Shown: positions 44,503 through 51,553 of the stretch, piece by piece
Position numbering within the stretch: position 1 is the first letter of the stretch
How the letters are laid out: each line of letters starts with the position of its first letter
NCBI GenBank assembly: GCA_041987205.1
Contig: JBHIWX010000004.1
Span: 27,159 to 91,158, forward strand
DNA from: BOKV01 sp041987205
GTDB taxonomy: Bacteria > Pseudomonadota > Alphaproteobacteria > Rhizobiales > Rhizobiaceae
Direction: 5' to 3'
Length of the DNA: 64,000 bases
Translations under genes and position numbers: made by a program
Notes under the pieces: generated by a model
What the model saw: only the letters and a program-made list of their open reading frames with translations
Databases searched by the model: none
Told to the model about the DNA's origin: nothing

Positions 44503-45792
44503 ATGCGTTTCAACACATCACCGAGTGCGGGTGCCCGAAAAGGGATCGCTGCGCGACTGGCCGATTTCCGTTCCGACACGGGCGGCAATTTCGCCATCAC
44601 GCTCGCGGTCTGCGCGCTTCCGCTGTTCCTTTCGGCCGGCCTCGCGCTGGACTATTCCAGCGCCTACATGTTCCGCGAAAGGCTGCAGAACGCGGTCGAC
44701 GCCGCGACGCTGGCGGCCGGGCGCGATATCACCAGGCTCAACGACAACGAGCTCAGGGCGCTGGTGATGGATTTCATCAATTCCAACCTGACGCAGGGCG
44801 ATCTGGACAAGGTCGATTCCTACAAGATCGACATCGACCGGACGAAGCTTGCGGTCAAGGTAACGGCGGACGCCCGCATGCCCGCCAATTTCGCGCCGCT
44901 CGTCGGCATCAAGTCGCTCGACTACGAGGTGATGGCGAGCATCAAGGCGTCGTCGACCGGTATCGAGGCGGTGCTGGTGCTGGACAACACCCGGTCGATG
45001 GCGAGCAACGGTAAGATAATTTCATTGAAAAAAGCGTCGCGCTCCTTCGTCGATACGATGATGGAGCTCAACAAGACCGATCCCGATCTGGTCAGAATCG
45101 CGGTCGTGCCCTTCGCCGATTACGTCAATGTCGGCACGGATAACGAAAAGGCGTCATGGATCGACGTGCCCTCCAGCAGGCGGATGGGCTGGGGCAGGAC
45201 ATCGCAATGGAAGGGCTGCGTGGGGTCGCGCGCCTACCCGCTCAATCTGAAGGATTCCGACTACGACACGCCGGTCCCGGGGCTCAACGATGTCGATTGC
45301 CCGAGCGGTATCACGCCGCTGACCGACAACAAGACGCTGCTCAAACAGCAGATCAACGCCTTCGAACCGAATGGCTACACCTATATCCCCGCCGGTCTGA
45401 GCTGGGGCTACCGGGTGCTGACCTCGAACGCGCCCTTCGACCAGGGGCTGACGAAGAAGCAGGCGGAGGAAAGGCGCATCAAGAAGGCCGTCATCCTGAT
45501 GACGGATGGCGAGAACACCGTGTCGCAGCCTTACGGTTCGGCCCATCACAACGGCTATGACCGGAATCAGTCCGATGCGTGGACCGCAGAAATGTGCAAC
45601 GCCATCAAGGCGGACGATATCGTGGTCTTCACGATGACGTTCGGCACCTCGGTACCGGCAAGGACGAAGGCGCTGATCAAGGCGTGCGCGTCGAGCCCGG
45701 AAAACTATTTCGATGCGAGCAATGGCGATAGCCTTAACGATGCGTTCGCCGATGTCGCGTCGTCGCTATCGAAGCTCTATCTGACGCAATAG
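44503..45792 (+). CDS. TadE/TadG-like protein with von Willebrand factor A domain
   Basis: 429-aa protein. The N-terminal RSDTGGNFAITLAVCALPLFLSAG (about 24-47) is the Tad-type membrane anchor, followed by DYSSAYMFRERLQNAVDAATLAAG, the hallmark of TadE/TadG pilus-assembly proteins. A vWA domain starts near residue 155 with LVLDNTRSM, a MIDAS-like DxTxS, and continues with ILMTDGENT. The bulk is therefore periplasmic or surface exposed. No other tad or cpa genes lie nearby, so it is an orphan copy. Confidence 0.88.
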   Translation: MRFNTSPSAGARKGIAARLADFRSDTGGNFAITLAVCALPLFLSAGLALDYSSAYMFRERLQNAVDAATLAAGRDITRLNDNELRALVMDFINSNLTQGDLDKVDSYKIDIDRTKLAVKVTADARMPANFAPLVGIKSLDYEVMASIKASSTGIEAVLVLDNTRSMASNGKIISLKKASRSFVDTMMELNKTDPDLVRIAVVPFADYVNVGTDNEKASWIDVPSSRRMGWGRTSQWKGCVGSRAYPLNLKDSDYDTPVPGLNDVDCPSGITPLTDNKTLLKQQINAFEPNGYTYIPAGLSWGYRVLTSNAPFDQGLTKKQAEERRIKKAVILMTDGENTVSQPYGSAHHNGYDRNQSDAWTAEMCNAIKADDIVVFTMTFGTSVPARTKALIKACASSPENYFDASNGDSLNDAFADVASSLSKLYLTQ

Positions 45793-45881
45793 CTTCCGAT
45801 AGCCTGAAGTCGCACTTACGCGTCCCACCGATTGACCGGACTTTCCTTAATCACCTCGTCTGACTGAGTTGGTCTGACTGT

Positions 45882-45934
45882 CTTGGCCCGCTTGACTTGC
45901 GCTAATTGACTTGGCCCGATTGACTTGAATTGGG
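45882..45934 (+). repeat. Two imperfect 28-base tandem repeats before the asd leader
   Basis: CTTGGCCCG[C/A]TTGACTTG begins at 45882 and again at 45910; the copies agree over the first ~18 bases and then diverge. Shorter TCTGACTG echoes occur just upstream at about 45859 and 45873. The second copy supplies a candidate -35 TTGACT. Confidence 0.7.
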
Positions 45935-45948
45935 AAAATCCGCATATA
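45920..45948 (+). promoter_or_regulatory. Candidate promoter for the asd leader
   Basis: TTGACT at 45920-45925, a 17-base spacer, then CATATA at 45943-45948. A hairpin (45951-45958 with 45962-45969) lies at the predicted start of the transcript. Prediction only. Confidence 0.4.
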
Positions 45949-46070
45949 CGCGGCGGCCCGAGGCCGCCGCCATCTCAAGTTTTCGACGGACGGCTTTTCG
46001 GATCAGTGACATTTCCGGTTCTGCACCGGGGAAACCTTTCCCGACGCAGGCCGTTTCAGGAGCCGCCGAA

Positions 46071-46187
46071 ATGGCCAGGAGCCAGTTCATCGTCAGCGTT
46101 TGCGAGCAGTTTGCCGCCGCGTTGACGCGTGGGCTGACGGCCGGCGTGCTGAAACCGACGACCCCGACCAAAACGACGAAAGTCTGA
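46071..46187 (+). CDS. Putative 38-aa leader peptide upstream of asd (Thr/Lys-rich end)
   Basis: A short frame with an ideal ribosome site, AGGAG at 46058-46062, eight bases before the ATG. The last eleven residues read KPTTPTKTTKV: five threonines and three lysines. It is followed by alternative hairpins and, 114 bases on, by asd, the branch enzyme toward lysine, threonine and methionine. This layout is that of an amino-acid attenuator leader. It could still be a chance ORF; there is no homologue I recognise. Confidence 0.5.
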   Translation: MARSQFIVSVCEQFAAALTRGLTAGVLKPTTPTKTTKV

Positions 46188-46198
46188 AGCTTCCGCTT

Positions 46199-46235
46199 CC
46201 TTCCGATGCTCTCCCGGGAAGGTTTGCGGGAGAGC
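46199..46235 (+). promoter_or_regulatory. Candidate attenuator hairpins between leader peptide and asd
   Basis: A nine-base perfect stem pairs 46208-46216 with 46227-46235 around a ten-base loop. The competing pairing CCTTCC (46199-46204) with GGAAGG (46217-46222) would prevent it. There is no T-run after the stem, so any effect may be Rho-dependent or translational rather than intrinsic termination. Confidence 0.45.
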
Positions 46236-46301
46236 GGTACGCCCGTGGCGCGCCGATGGTGGCGGGGGAGCGGCAAATAGCGGAATCAAGGGGACCATCC
46301 C

Positions 46302-47333
46302 ATGGGTTACAATGTAGCGGTCATCGGCGCGACGGGTAATGTCGGCCGGGAAATGCTGGACATCCTCGACGAGCGCGGCTTTCCCGCCGACGAGGTCGTG
46401 GCGCTCGCCTCGCGGCGCAGCCAGGGCACGGAAGTGACGTTCGGCGACAAGACGCTGAAGGTCGCCGCGCTCGACAATCACGATTTTTCCAAGACCGATA
46501 TCGCGCTGATGTCGGCGGGCGGCGACGTCTCGAAGGAATGGTCGCCGAAGATCGCCGCCAAGGGCTGCGTCGTGATCGACAATTCCTCGGCCTGGCGCTA
46601 CGATGCGGCCGTGCCGCTGATCGTGCCGGAGGTCAATGCCGACGCGATCGAGGGCTTCCGCAAGAAGAACATCATCGCCAATCCGAACTGCTCGACGGCG
46701 CAGCTTGTCGTCGCACTCAAGCCGCTGCACGATCACGCCAAGATCAAGCGTATCGTCGTGTCGACCTATCAGTCGGTTTCGGGCGCCGGCAAGGACGCGA
46801 TGGACGAGCTGTTCAACCAGACGCGCGCGGTCTATGTCGCCGATCCGGTCGAGGCCAAGAAATTCCCCAAGCGGATCGCCTTCAACGTCATTCCGCATAT
46901 CGACGTGTTCATGGATGACGGCTCGACCAAGGAAGAGTGGAAGGTCGCGGCCGAGACCAAGAAGATGCTCGACAAGTCGATCAAGGTGACCTGCACGGCG
47001 GTGCGCGTGCCGGTGTTCGTCGGCCATTCCGAGGCGGTCAATATCGAGTTCGAGAACGAGATCAGCGCCGACGAGGCTCGTGCCATCCTGCGCGAGGCGC
47101 CGGGTTGCCTGGTCGTCGACAAGCGCGAGCCGGGCGGCTACATCACGCCGTTCGAATGCGCCGGCGAGGACGCGACCTATATCAGCCGCATCCGCGAGGA
47201 TCCGACCGTGGACAATGGCCTCAACATCTGGGTGGTCTCCGACAATCTCAGGAAGGGCGCCGCACTGAACACGATCCAGATCGCCGAATTGCTGGTCAAT
47301 CGCGGCCTGCTGGAGAAAAGCAGGGCGGCCTGA
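46302..47333 (+). CDS. asd: Aspartate-semialdehyde dehydrogenase
   Basis: NADP-dependent reduction of aspartyl phosphate to aspartate semialdehyde, the branch point to lysine/DAP, threonine and methionine. The 343-aa protein has the Rossmann GATGNVG (9-15), the active-site Cys130 in ANPNCSTAQL, and the catalytic His in VFVGHSEAVNIEF. CAAGGGG precedes the ATG. It is preceded by a ~500-base gene-poor leader with repeats, a candidate leader peptide and hairpins, which suggests control of expression upstream of the coding region. Confidence 0.96.
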   Translation: MGYNVAVIGATGNVGREMLDILDERGFPADEVVALASRRSQGTEVTFGDKTLKVAALDNHDFSKTDIALMSAGGDVSKEWSPKIAAKGCVVIDNSSAWRYDAAVPLIVPEVNADAIEGFRKKNIIANPNCSTAQLVVALKPLHDHAKIKRIVVSTYQSVSGAGKDAMDELFNQTRAVYVADPVEAKKFPKRIAFNVIPHIDVFMDDGSTKEEWKVAAETKKMLDKSIKVTCTAVRVPVFVGHSEAVNIEFENEISADEARAILREAPGCLVVDKREPGGYITPFECAGEDATYISRIREDPTVDNGLNIWVVSDNLRKGAALNTIQIAELLVNRGLLEKSRAA

Positions 47334-47367
47334 CCGGCGGCCCCGCACTCAACTCCGGAACGTCATG

Positions 47368-47400
47368 TCACCCCCGCAAGGCCTGTCCCTGCGGGGGTGA
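47368..47400 (+). terminator. Hairpin after asd, probable terminator
   Basis: A perfect eleven-base stem (47368-47378 with 47390-47400) with an eleven-base loop, followed by ATTTCAT rather than a clean T-run. Strong fold, weaker tail. Confidence 0.6.
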
Positions 47401-47474
47401 TTTCATGTTTGCCACTGGAAATTCACAAAGATGTTGGCAATATCCCGCTTGTCCCAACGGAAGGAACCGATTCC

Positions 47475-48290
47475 ATGCGAATTCGACTGACGAGCATCGG
47501 CGTTGCGCTGATCGCCGTAACGGCGCTTAACAGCCCGGCACTCGCCAAGAAATGCGGCAACAACTCCGCCGGATTTTCGCAATGGATCGCCGATTTCTCG
47601 AAGGAAGCGGTCGGAAACGGCATTCGTCAGTCCACGCTTTCGGTTGCCTTCAAGGACGTCTTCTACAACACCAAGACGATCTGGGCCGACCGCAACCAGA
47701 AGAGCTTCAAGCTGAGCTATGAGGAGTTCCTCAGGAAGCGCGGCGCGACCACGATCATCGCGCAGGGACGCAAGAAGAAGGCCGCCAACCCCAATCTCTT
47801 TGCCAATATCGAGCGCCAATACGGCGTGCCGGCCGGTCCGCTGATCGCGATCTGGGGCATGGAGACCGCCTTCGGCCGCTTCCAGGGCGACCAGAACGTG
47901 CTGGCGGCGGCGGCAACGCTTGCCTATGACTGCCGGCGCTCGGCCTTTTTCGAGGAACAGCTCTACGCCGCGCTGAAACTGGTGCAGGCCGGTCAGCTCC
48001 AGCCGTCACAAATGATCGGCGCGCGGCATGGCGAACTTGGCCAGATGCAGTTCCTGCCGGCGAACTACCTGAAATACGGTGTCGACGGCGACCGCGACGG
48101 GCGCGTCAACATGATCTCGTCCTCCGCAGATGCCCTCTATTCGACCGCGAACTACCTCAAGGCCCATGGCTGGCGCCCTGGCGCAGGCTATCAGCCGGGC
48201 GAGCCCAATTTCGCGGCGCTGAAGGAATGGAACGCGGCCGGCGTCTACCAGAAGGCGCTCGCCTATATGGGGCGCGAAATCGACAAATAG
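47475..48290 (+). CDS. Lytic murein transglycosylase (MltB/SLT_2 family)
   Basis: 271-aa exported enzyme that cleaves peptidoglycan glycan strands. The ATG at 47475 has AAGGAA upstream and starts a signal peptide ending in PALAKK near residue 24. The catalytic Glu lies in IAIWGMETAFGRFQG, and HGELGQMQFLPANYLKYGVDGDRDG is the signature of the SLT_2 group. No lipobox, so it is a soluble periplasmic form. It is separated from asd by a hairpin. Confidence 0.9.
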   Translation: MRIRLTSIGVALIAVTALNSPALAKKCGNNSAGFSQWIADFSKEAVGNGIRQSTLSVAFKDVFYNTKTIWADRNQKSFKLSYEEFLRKRGATTIIAQGRKKKAANPNLFANIERQYGVPAGPLIAIWGMETAFGRFQGDQNVLAAAATLAYDCRRSAFFEEQLYAALKLVQAGQLQPSQMIGARHGELGQMQFLPANYLKYGVDGDRDGRVNMISSSADALYSTANYLKAHGWRPGAGYQPGEPNFAALKEWNAAGVYQKALAYMGREIDK

Positions 48291-48328
48291 GCCGATCTGC
48301 CGGGCGCTTGCTGGTTGTCGCCAGTTCG

Positions 48329-49006
48329 TCAGGTGGCCAGCGCCGGCTGAAAATCACCGGACTTGTCGTCCATCACCCACAATTCGCCCTGCGCGATGTC
48401 GAACCATGCGCCGTGCAGGCGCAGCTGGCCACGCTCGGCCAGGATGTTGACGCAGGGAAACGTCATCAGATTGGCGATGGAATTGCGGATCGAGGCTTCC
48501 TCGAGCGCACGCTGGCGCGCGGTGACGGACTCGATGTCCTCGCAGCGCAGATCCTGCGTTGCCGGTTCGATCAGCGACATCCATTTGCCGATGAAATCGC
48601 CCGGCGAAAGCGGCTCGCCGGCGACCCCTTCATGGCTCTCGCGGAAGGCATGGATGCCGCCGCAGCGGCCATGGCCCATGACGACGATATGGCTGACCTT
48701 GAGCGCCTGGACGGCGAATTCCAGCGCGGCGGAGGTGCCGTGATAGTCGCCGTCGGGGGCGTGCGGCGGAACCAGGTTGGCGACGTTCCTGACGACGAAG
48801 ATCTCGCCCGGCACGGCGTCGAAGATGACTTCCGGCGCGGCGCGCGAATCGCAACAGGCAATCAGCATGATTTCGGGGCGCTGGCCCTTGGCGGCGAGCT
48901 GCTCCATGCGCTCGCGTTCGTGGCGAAGCCTGCCGTAGAAAAAGGCCTTGTAGCCATCCGACAGCCGTTGCGGAAATCCGGGTTCGACCTGTTCTCTCGC
49001 CATCAT
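48329..49006 (-). CDS. Beta-class carbonic anhydrase
   Basis: Zinc enzyme interconverting CO2 and bicarbonate. The 225-aa product has the metal and active-site set of the beta class: Cys51-x-Asp53-x-Arg55 in IACCDSRAAPE, and His111 with Cys114 in VMGHGRCGGIHAF. FVVRNVANLVPP is also typical. Two tandem ATG codons (49006, 49003) follow GAGAGGA. No signal peptide, so it is cytoplasmic. It converges with the transglycosylase gene. Confidence 0.94.
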   Translation of the reverse strand: MMAREQVEPGFPQRLSDGYKAFFYGRLRHERERMEQLAAKGQRPEIMLIACCDSRAAPEVIFDAVPGEIFVVRNVANLVPPHAPDGDYHGTSAALEFAVQALKVSHIVVMGHGRCGGIHAFRESHEGVAGEPLSPGDFIGKWMSLIEPATQDLRCEDIESVTARQRALEEASIRNSIANLMTFPCVNILAERGQLRLHGAWFDIAQGELWVMDDKSGDFQPALAT

Positions 49007-49186
49007 TCAGTCCTCTCGCATGCGTCGTTCGTGCCATTCTTCTAGAGCGTTTCGGCACGTCACGGAATCGAAAAGCGCCGCTTCGCGTCGAAGGTCCGGG
49101 CGCGCGTTTCGACGATGCGACTGCCAAGAGAGCCGGATACGCACATAGGGGCGATACGATGAGAGGGAAGTGTTCTGGCTGGCCAA

Positions 49187-49320
49187 GAAAAAAGAGCCAG
49201 TCCGAAGACTGGCTCTTGAAGTACGGGGATTGAACCACCTGCAGACAAGTGGTCCGGTCTGTCATCCCTGGGGGCTGGGGGGCTGAAATGGACCAGAGCC
49301 GACAAGACCGGACCGTCTGA
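49187..49320 (-). ncRNA. Candidate small RNA in the carbonic anhydrase-DUF2794 gap
   Basis: The 505-base gap 49007-49511 has no protein gene. On the minus strand it ends in a model intrinsic terminator: a ten-base stem (49207-49216 with 49193-49202) with a TTCG loop and a six-T tail. No minus-strand gene lies upstream that needs it. Before it, a perfect ten-base inverted repeat (49305-49314 with 49251-49260) encloses a C-rich loop, and ACCACTTG/CAGGTGGT forms an alternative stem. This resembles a trans-acting sRNA. The 5' end and promoter are not resolved and I recognise no Rfam family. Confidence 0.5.
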
Positions 49321-49511
49321 GGCAACACTGACAAGATGATCGCGAAGTTGGGAAAGGGGATGTCCGAAATGGGGCGAGATCAAGGTAATTTCACCCGCCT
49401 TCGACCGGGTCCGGGAAAGTGCGATCGCGCTCTCGCGAGGGCCGCAAGACTTGCAAATGCACGATTTGCGCCTAAAGTTTGAGGTCAGGAAACCAGGGAG
49501 TCGAAGGACGC

Positions 49512-49907
49512 ATGGCAGAGAACACGGAGGGCGAAAAGTCCATACGCCACGCCGGGCGGGCCGATAATGTGGTTCAGCTCAACCCGGCGAAAAAACGAAT
49601 GGCGACCGAAATCGTGTCCTTCGACCGACGTGAACTCGATCAGATTCTCAGGCTTTATGGCTACAAGGTTGCCGCCGGCGAATGGCGCGACTATGCCATC
49701 GACATGCTCAAGGATCGCGCCGTCTTTTCCGTGTTCAAGCGGGCGAGCGAAATGCCGCTCTTCGCCATCGAGAAAAATCCGAAGATGGCGCGACGGCAGG
49801 GCGCTTACAGCGTGGTCAACGCCACTGGCCAGGTGCTCAAGCGCGGTCACGAGCTTGCCAACGTGCTGCGCGTCTTCGAGAAGAAGACAAGGCTGGCGAC
49901 GGTCTGA
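49512..49907 (+). CDS. DUF2794 family protein
   Basis: 131-aa cytoplasmic protein from the ATG at 49512 (AAGGA upstream). The core RRELDQILRLYGYKVAAGEWRDYAIDML and AVFSVFKRASEMPLFAIEK are characteristic of DUF2794, a family found mainly in alphaproteobacteria. Function unknown. It stands alone between the sRNA-containing gap and a convergent GNAT gene. An in-frame ATG at 49479 would add eleven residues. Confidence 0.87.
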   Translation: MAENTEGEKSIRHAGRADNVVQLNPAKKRMATEIVSFDRRELDQILRLYGYKVAAGEWRDYAIDMLKDRAVFSVFKRASEMPLFAIEKNPKMARRQGAYSVVNATGQVLKRGHELANVLRVFEKKTRLATV

Positions 49908-49943
49908 TCCGTTCCGGGACCGCCGGTTAGTCGCCGGACAAAC

Positions 49944-50507
49944 TCAACCGACAAATAGGCTGCCGGGATAGGCCTTCGCGTCGGGCGATGTCGTGTCGCC
50001 TTCACCCAGTTCCTTCTGCATGAACTCGGTATCGAGCCAGCGGCCGAACTTGAACCCCGTCGCCTTCATCCGTCCGCAGGAGACGAAACCCGCCGCGCGA
50101 TGCACCGCGACGGAGGCGGGATGGGCGCCGCCGATGACGGCGACCATCTGGCGAAAGCCCAGTTGCTCGCAATCATCCAGCAGGCGGGCGAGCAATTGGC
50201 CGCCGAGGCCGCGGCCGCGCATGTCCGGAGCGAGGTAGATCGAATCCTCGACCAGCCAGCGATAGGCGGGTCTGGTGCGGAAGGCCGACGCATAGGCGTA
50301 GCCGGCAATCGCGCCGTCCAGTTCGGCGACGATCCAGGGATAGCCATTGCCCGTATTGGCGGTGAAGCGCGCGTGCATTTCGTCCAGCGAGGGCGGGACG
50401 AGCTCGTAGGAGGCGACGCCGTTCAGTACGCTTTCGGCATAGATCTCGCGGATCGCGGACAGGTCGTCGGTGGTGGCGGGGCGGAGTTCGGCGGGAGTGT
50501 TTGGCAT
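49944..50507 (-). CDS. GNAT N-acetyltransferase (phosphinothricin acetyltransferase-like)
   Basis: 187-aa acetyl-CoA-dependent acetyltransferase. The opening LRPATTDDLSAIREIYAESVLNG, the YAYASAFRTRPAYRWLVEDSIYL strand, and the acetyl-CoA-binding RGRGLGGQLL followed by AVIGGAHPASVAVHRAAGF place it in the Pat/methionine-sulfoximine acetyltransferase group. Such enzymes acetylate glutamate analogues; the actual substrate is unknown. It converges with the DUF2794 gene. Confidence 0.88.
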   Translation of the reverse strand: MPNTPAELRPATTDDLSAIREIYAESVLNGVASYELVPPSLDEMHARFTANTGNGYPWIVAELDGAIAGYAYASAFRTRPAYRWLVEDSIYLAPDMRGRGLGGQLLARLLDDCEQLGFRQMVAVIGGAHPASVAVHRAAGFVSCGRMKATGFKFGRWLDTEFMQKELGEGDTTSPDAKAYPGSLFVG

Positions 50508-50580
50508 GGCGGGTACCGGCGGGAGAGACAGCGCGGCAGGATAGGCCGGAGGCCGGCCCGTTGAAAAGATGGCGAAACGA

Positions 50581-50607
50581 AAAGGGCGGCCCGATGAGCC
50601 GCCCTTT
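50581..50607 (-). terminator. Hairpin terminator after the Bax-inhibitor gene, bidirectional
   Basis: AAAGGGCGGC (50581-50590) pairs with GCCGCCCTTT (50598-50607) around a seven-base loop. It ends the minus-strand gene at 50631. Confidence 0.82.
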
Positions 50608-50630
50608 CACACTTTGTATTTCCGCTGCGC

Positions 50631-51377
50631 CTATTCGCGATTGCCGAGGAACTGCAGCAGGAACATGAACATGTTGATGAAGTCGAGATAGAGCGACAGG
50701 GCGCCCATGATGGCCGTGCGGCCCATCATGGTCTCGTCATTGGCGACATAGTCGTACATGTTCTTGATCTTCTGCGTGTCCCAGGCGGTCAGGCCGGCAA
50801 AAATCAGTACGCCGATCACGGAGATCGCGAACTGCATCGCCGAAGACTGCAGGAACAGGTTCACCAGCATGGCGATGATCAGGCCGAACAGGCCCATGAT
50901 CAGGAAGGAACCCATCGCCGAGAGGTCGCGCTTGGTCGTGTAGCCGTAGAGGCTGAGTGCGCCGAAGGCGGCCGCCGTGACGAAGAAGGTCTGGGTAATG
51001 GAGGTCGCGGTGTAGACGAGGAAGATCGTCGACAGCGACACGCCAACCAGCGCCGAGTAGATCCAGAAGGTCGCCTGGGCTGCGCCCACGCTCATCGACT
51101 GAATGCGGAAGGACAGGAAGAAGACCAGCGCCAGCGGTGCCAGCATGACGACCCATTTCAGCGGGCTGGTGTAGATCGCCGCGCCGAACGAGGTGAGCTG
51201 TCCGCCGCTGACGGCCATGTTGAAGGTGACCAGCGCGGCCACGCCGGTAACGGCGAGGGCGATCGCCATGTAGTTGTAGACCCGCAGCATGTAGGCGCGG
51301 AGACCCTGATCGATATCAGCGTTCGCGCGGCTGGCCGTCGTGCCGTAACGGGCCGTTTCGTTGCGATAGTCAGCCAT
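50631..51377 (-). CDS. ybhL: Bax inhibitor-1 / YccA family membrane protein
   Basis: 248-aa inner-membrane protein with seven hydrophobic helices. The ATG at 51377 (MADYRNETARYG) is preceded by GGAGAGAG; the upstream frame to 51410 lies in the leader RNA region. Features include the first helix YNYMAIALAVTGVAALVTF, and the C-terminal SLYLDFINMFMFLLQFLGNRE. Bacterial members are proposed calcium-leak or FtsH-interacting proteins; the role is unclear. It has a long upstream leader that resembles the rhizobial ybhL motif. Confidence 0.9.
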   Translation of the reverse strand: MADYRNETARYGTTASRANADIDQGLRAYMLRVYNYMAIALAVTGVAALVTFNMAVSGGQLTSFGAAIYTSPLKWVVMLAPLALVFFLSFRIQSMSVGAAQATFWIYSALVGVSLSTIFLVYTATSITQTFFVTAAAFGALSLYGYTTKRDLSAMGSFLIMGLFGLIIAMLVNLFLQSSAMQFAISVIGVLIFAGLTAWDTQKIKNMYDYVANDETMMGRTAIMGALSLYLDFINMFMFLLQFLGNRE

Positions 51378-51442
51378 GAATTTGTCTCTCTCCATTTCGC
51401 AGTAAAGCATTGCCGTGGGTGAAAACCCGCGATCATGCGGTC
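51378..51442 (-). ncRNA. Candidate ybhL leader RNA
   Basis: The ybhL motif is a small structured RNA described upstream of this gene in Rhizobiales. Here the minus strand has a stem CGCGGGT/ACCCACG (one C-A mismatch) with a TTTC loop 41-58 bases before the start codon, then GCAATGC and an A/G-rich ribosome site. A TTGCTG/CATATT promoter could begin transcription near 51442. I recall the motif only by position and general shape, so this is tentative. Confidence 0.42.
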
Positions 51443-51553
51443 AATATGTGCATTTGAGAGGGGTACAGCAAGAGCCAAGTCCCGAATCCGTCTCGGGAAT
51501 CGGACGGATTCGGTCAGGTTCACGAAAACGTTAGCGCCTGCCGGCGGCGGGTC

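Noticed and set aside
45902..46276. A 124-codon minus-strand frame with a hydrophobic patch, as a possible exported protein
   Set aside because: It starts on TTG without a ribosome site, ends in a repeat region, and the plus strand has a better supported leader ORF there.
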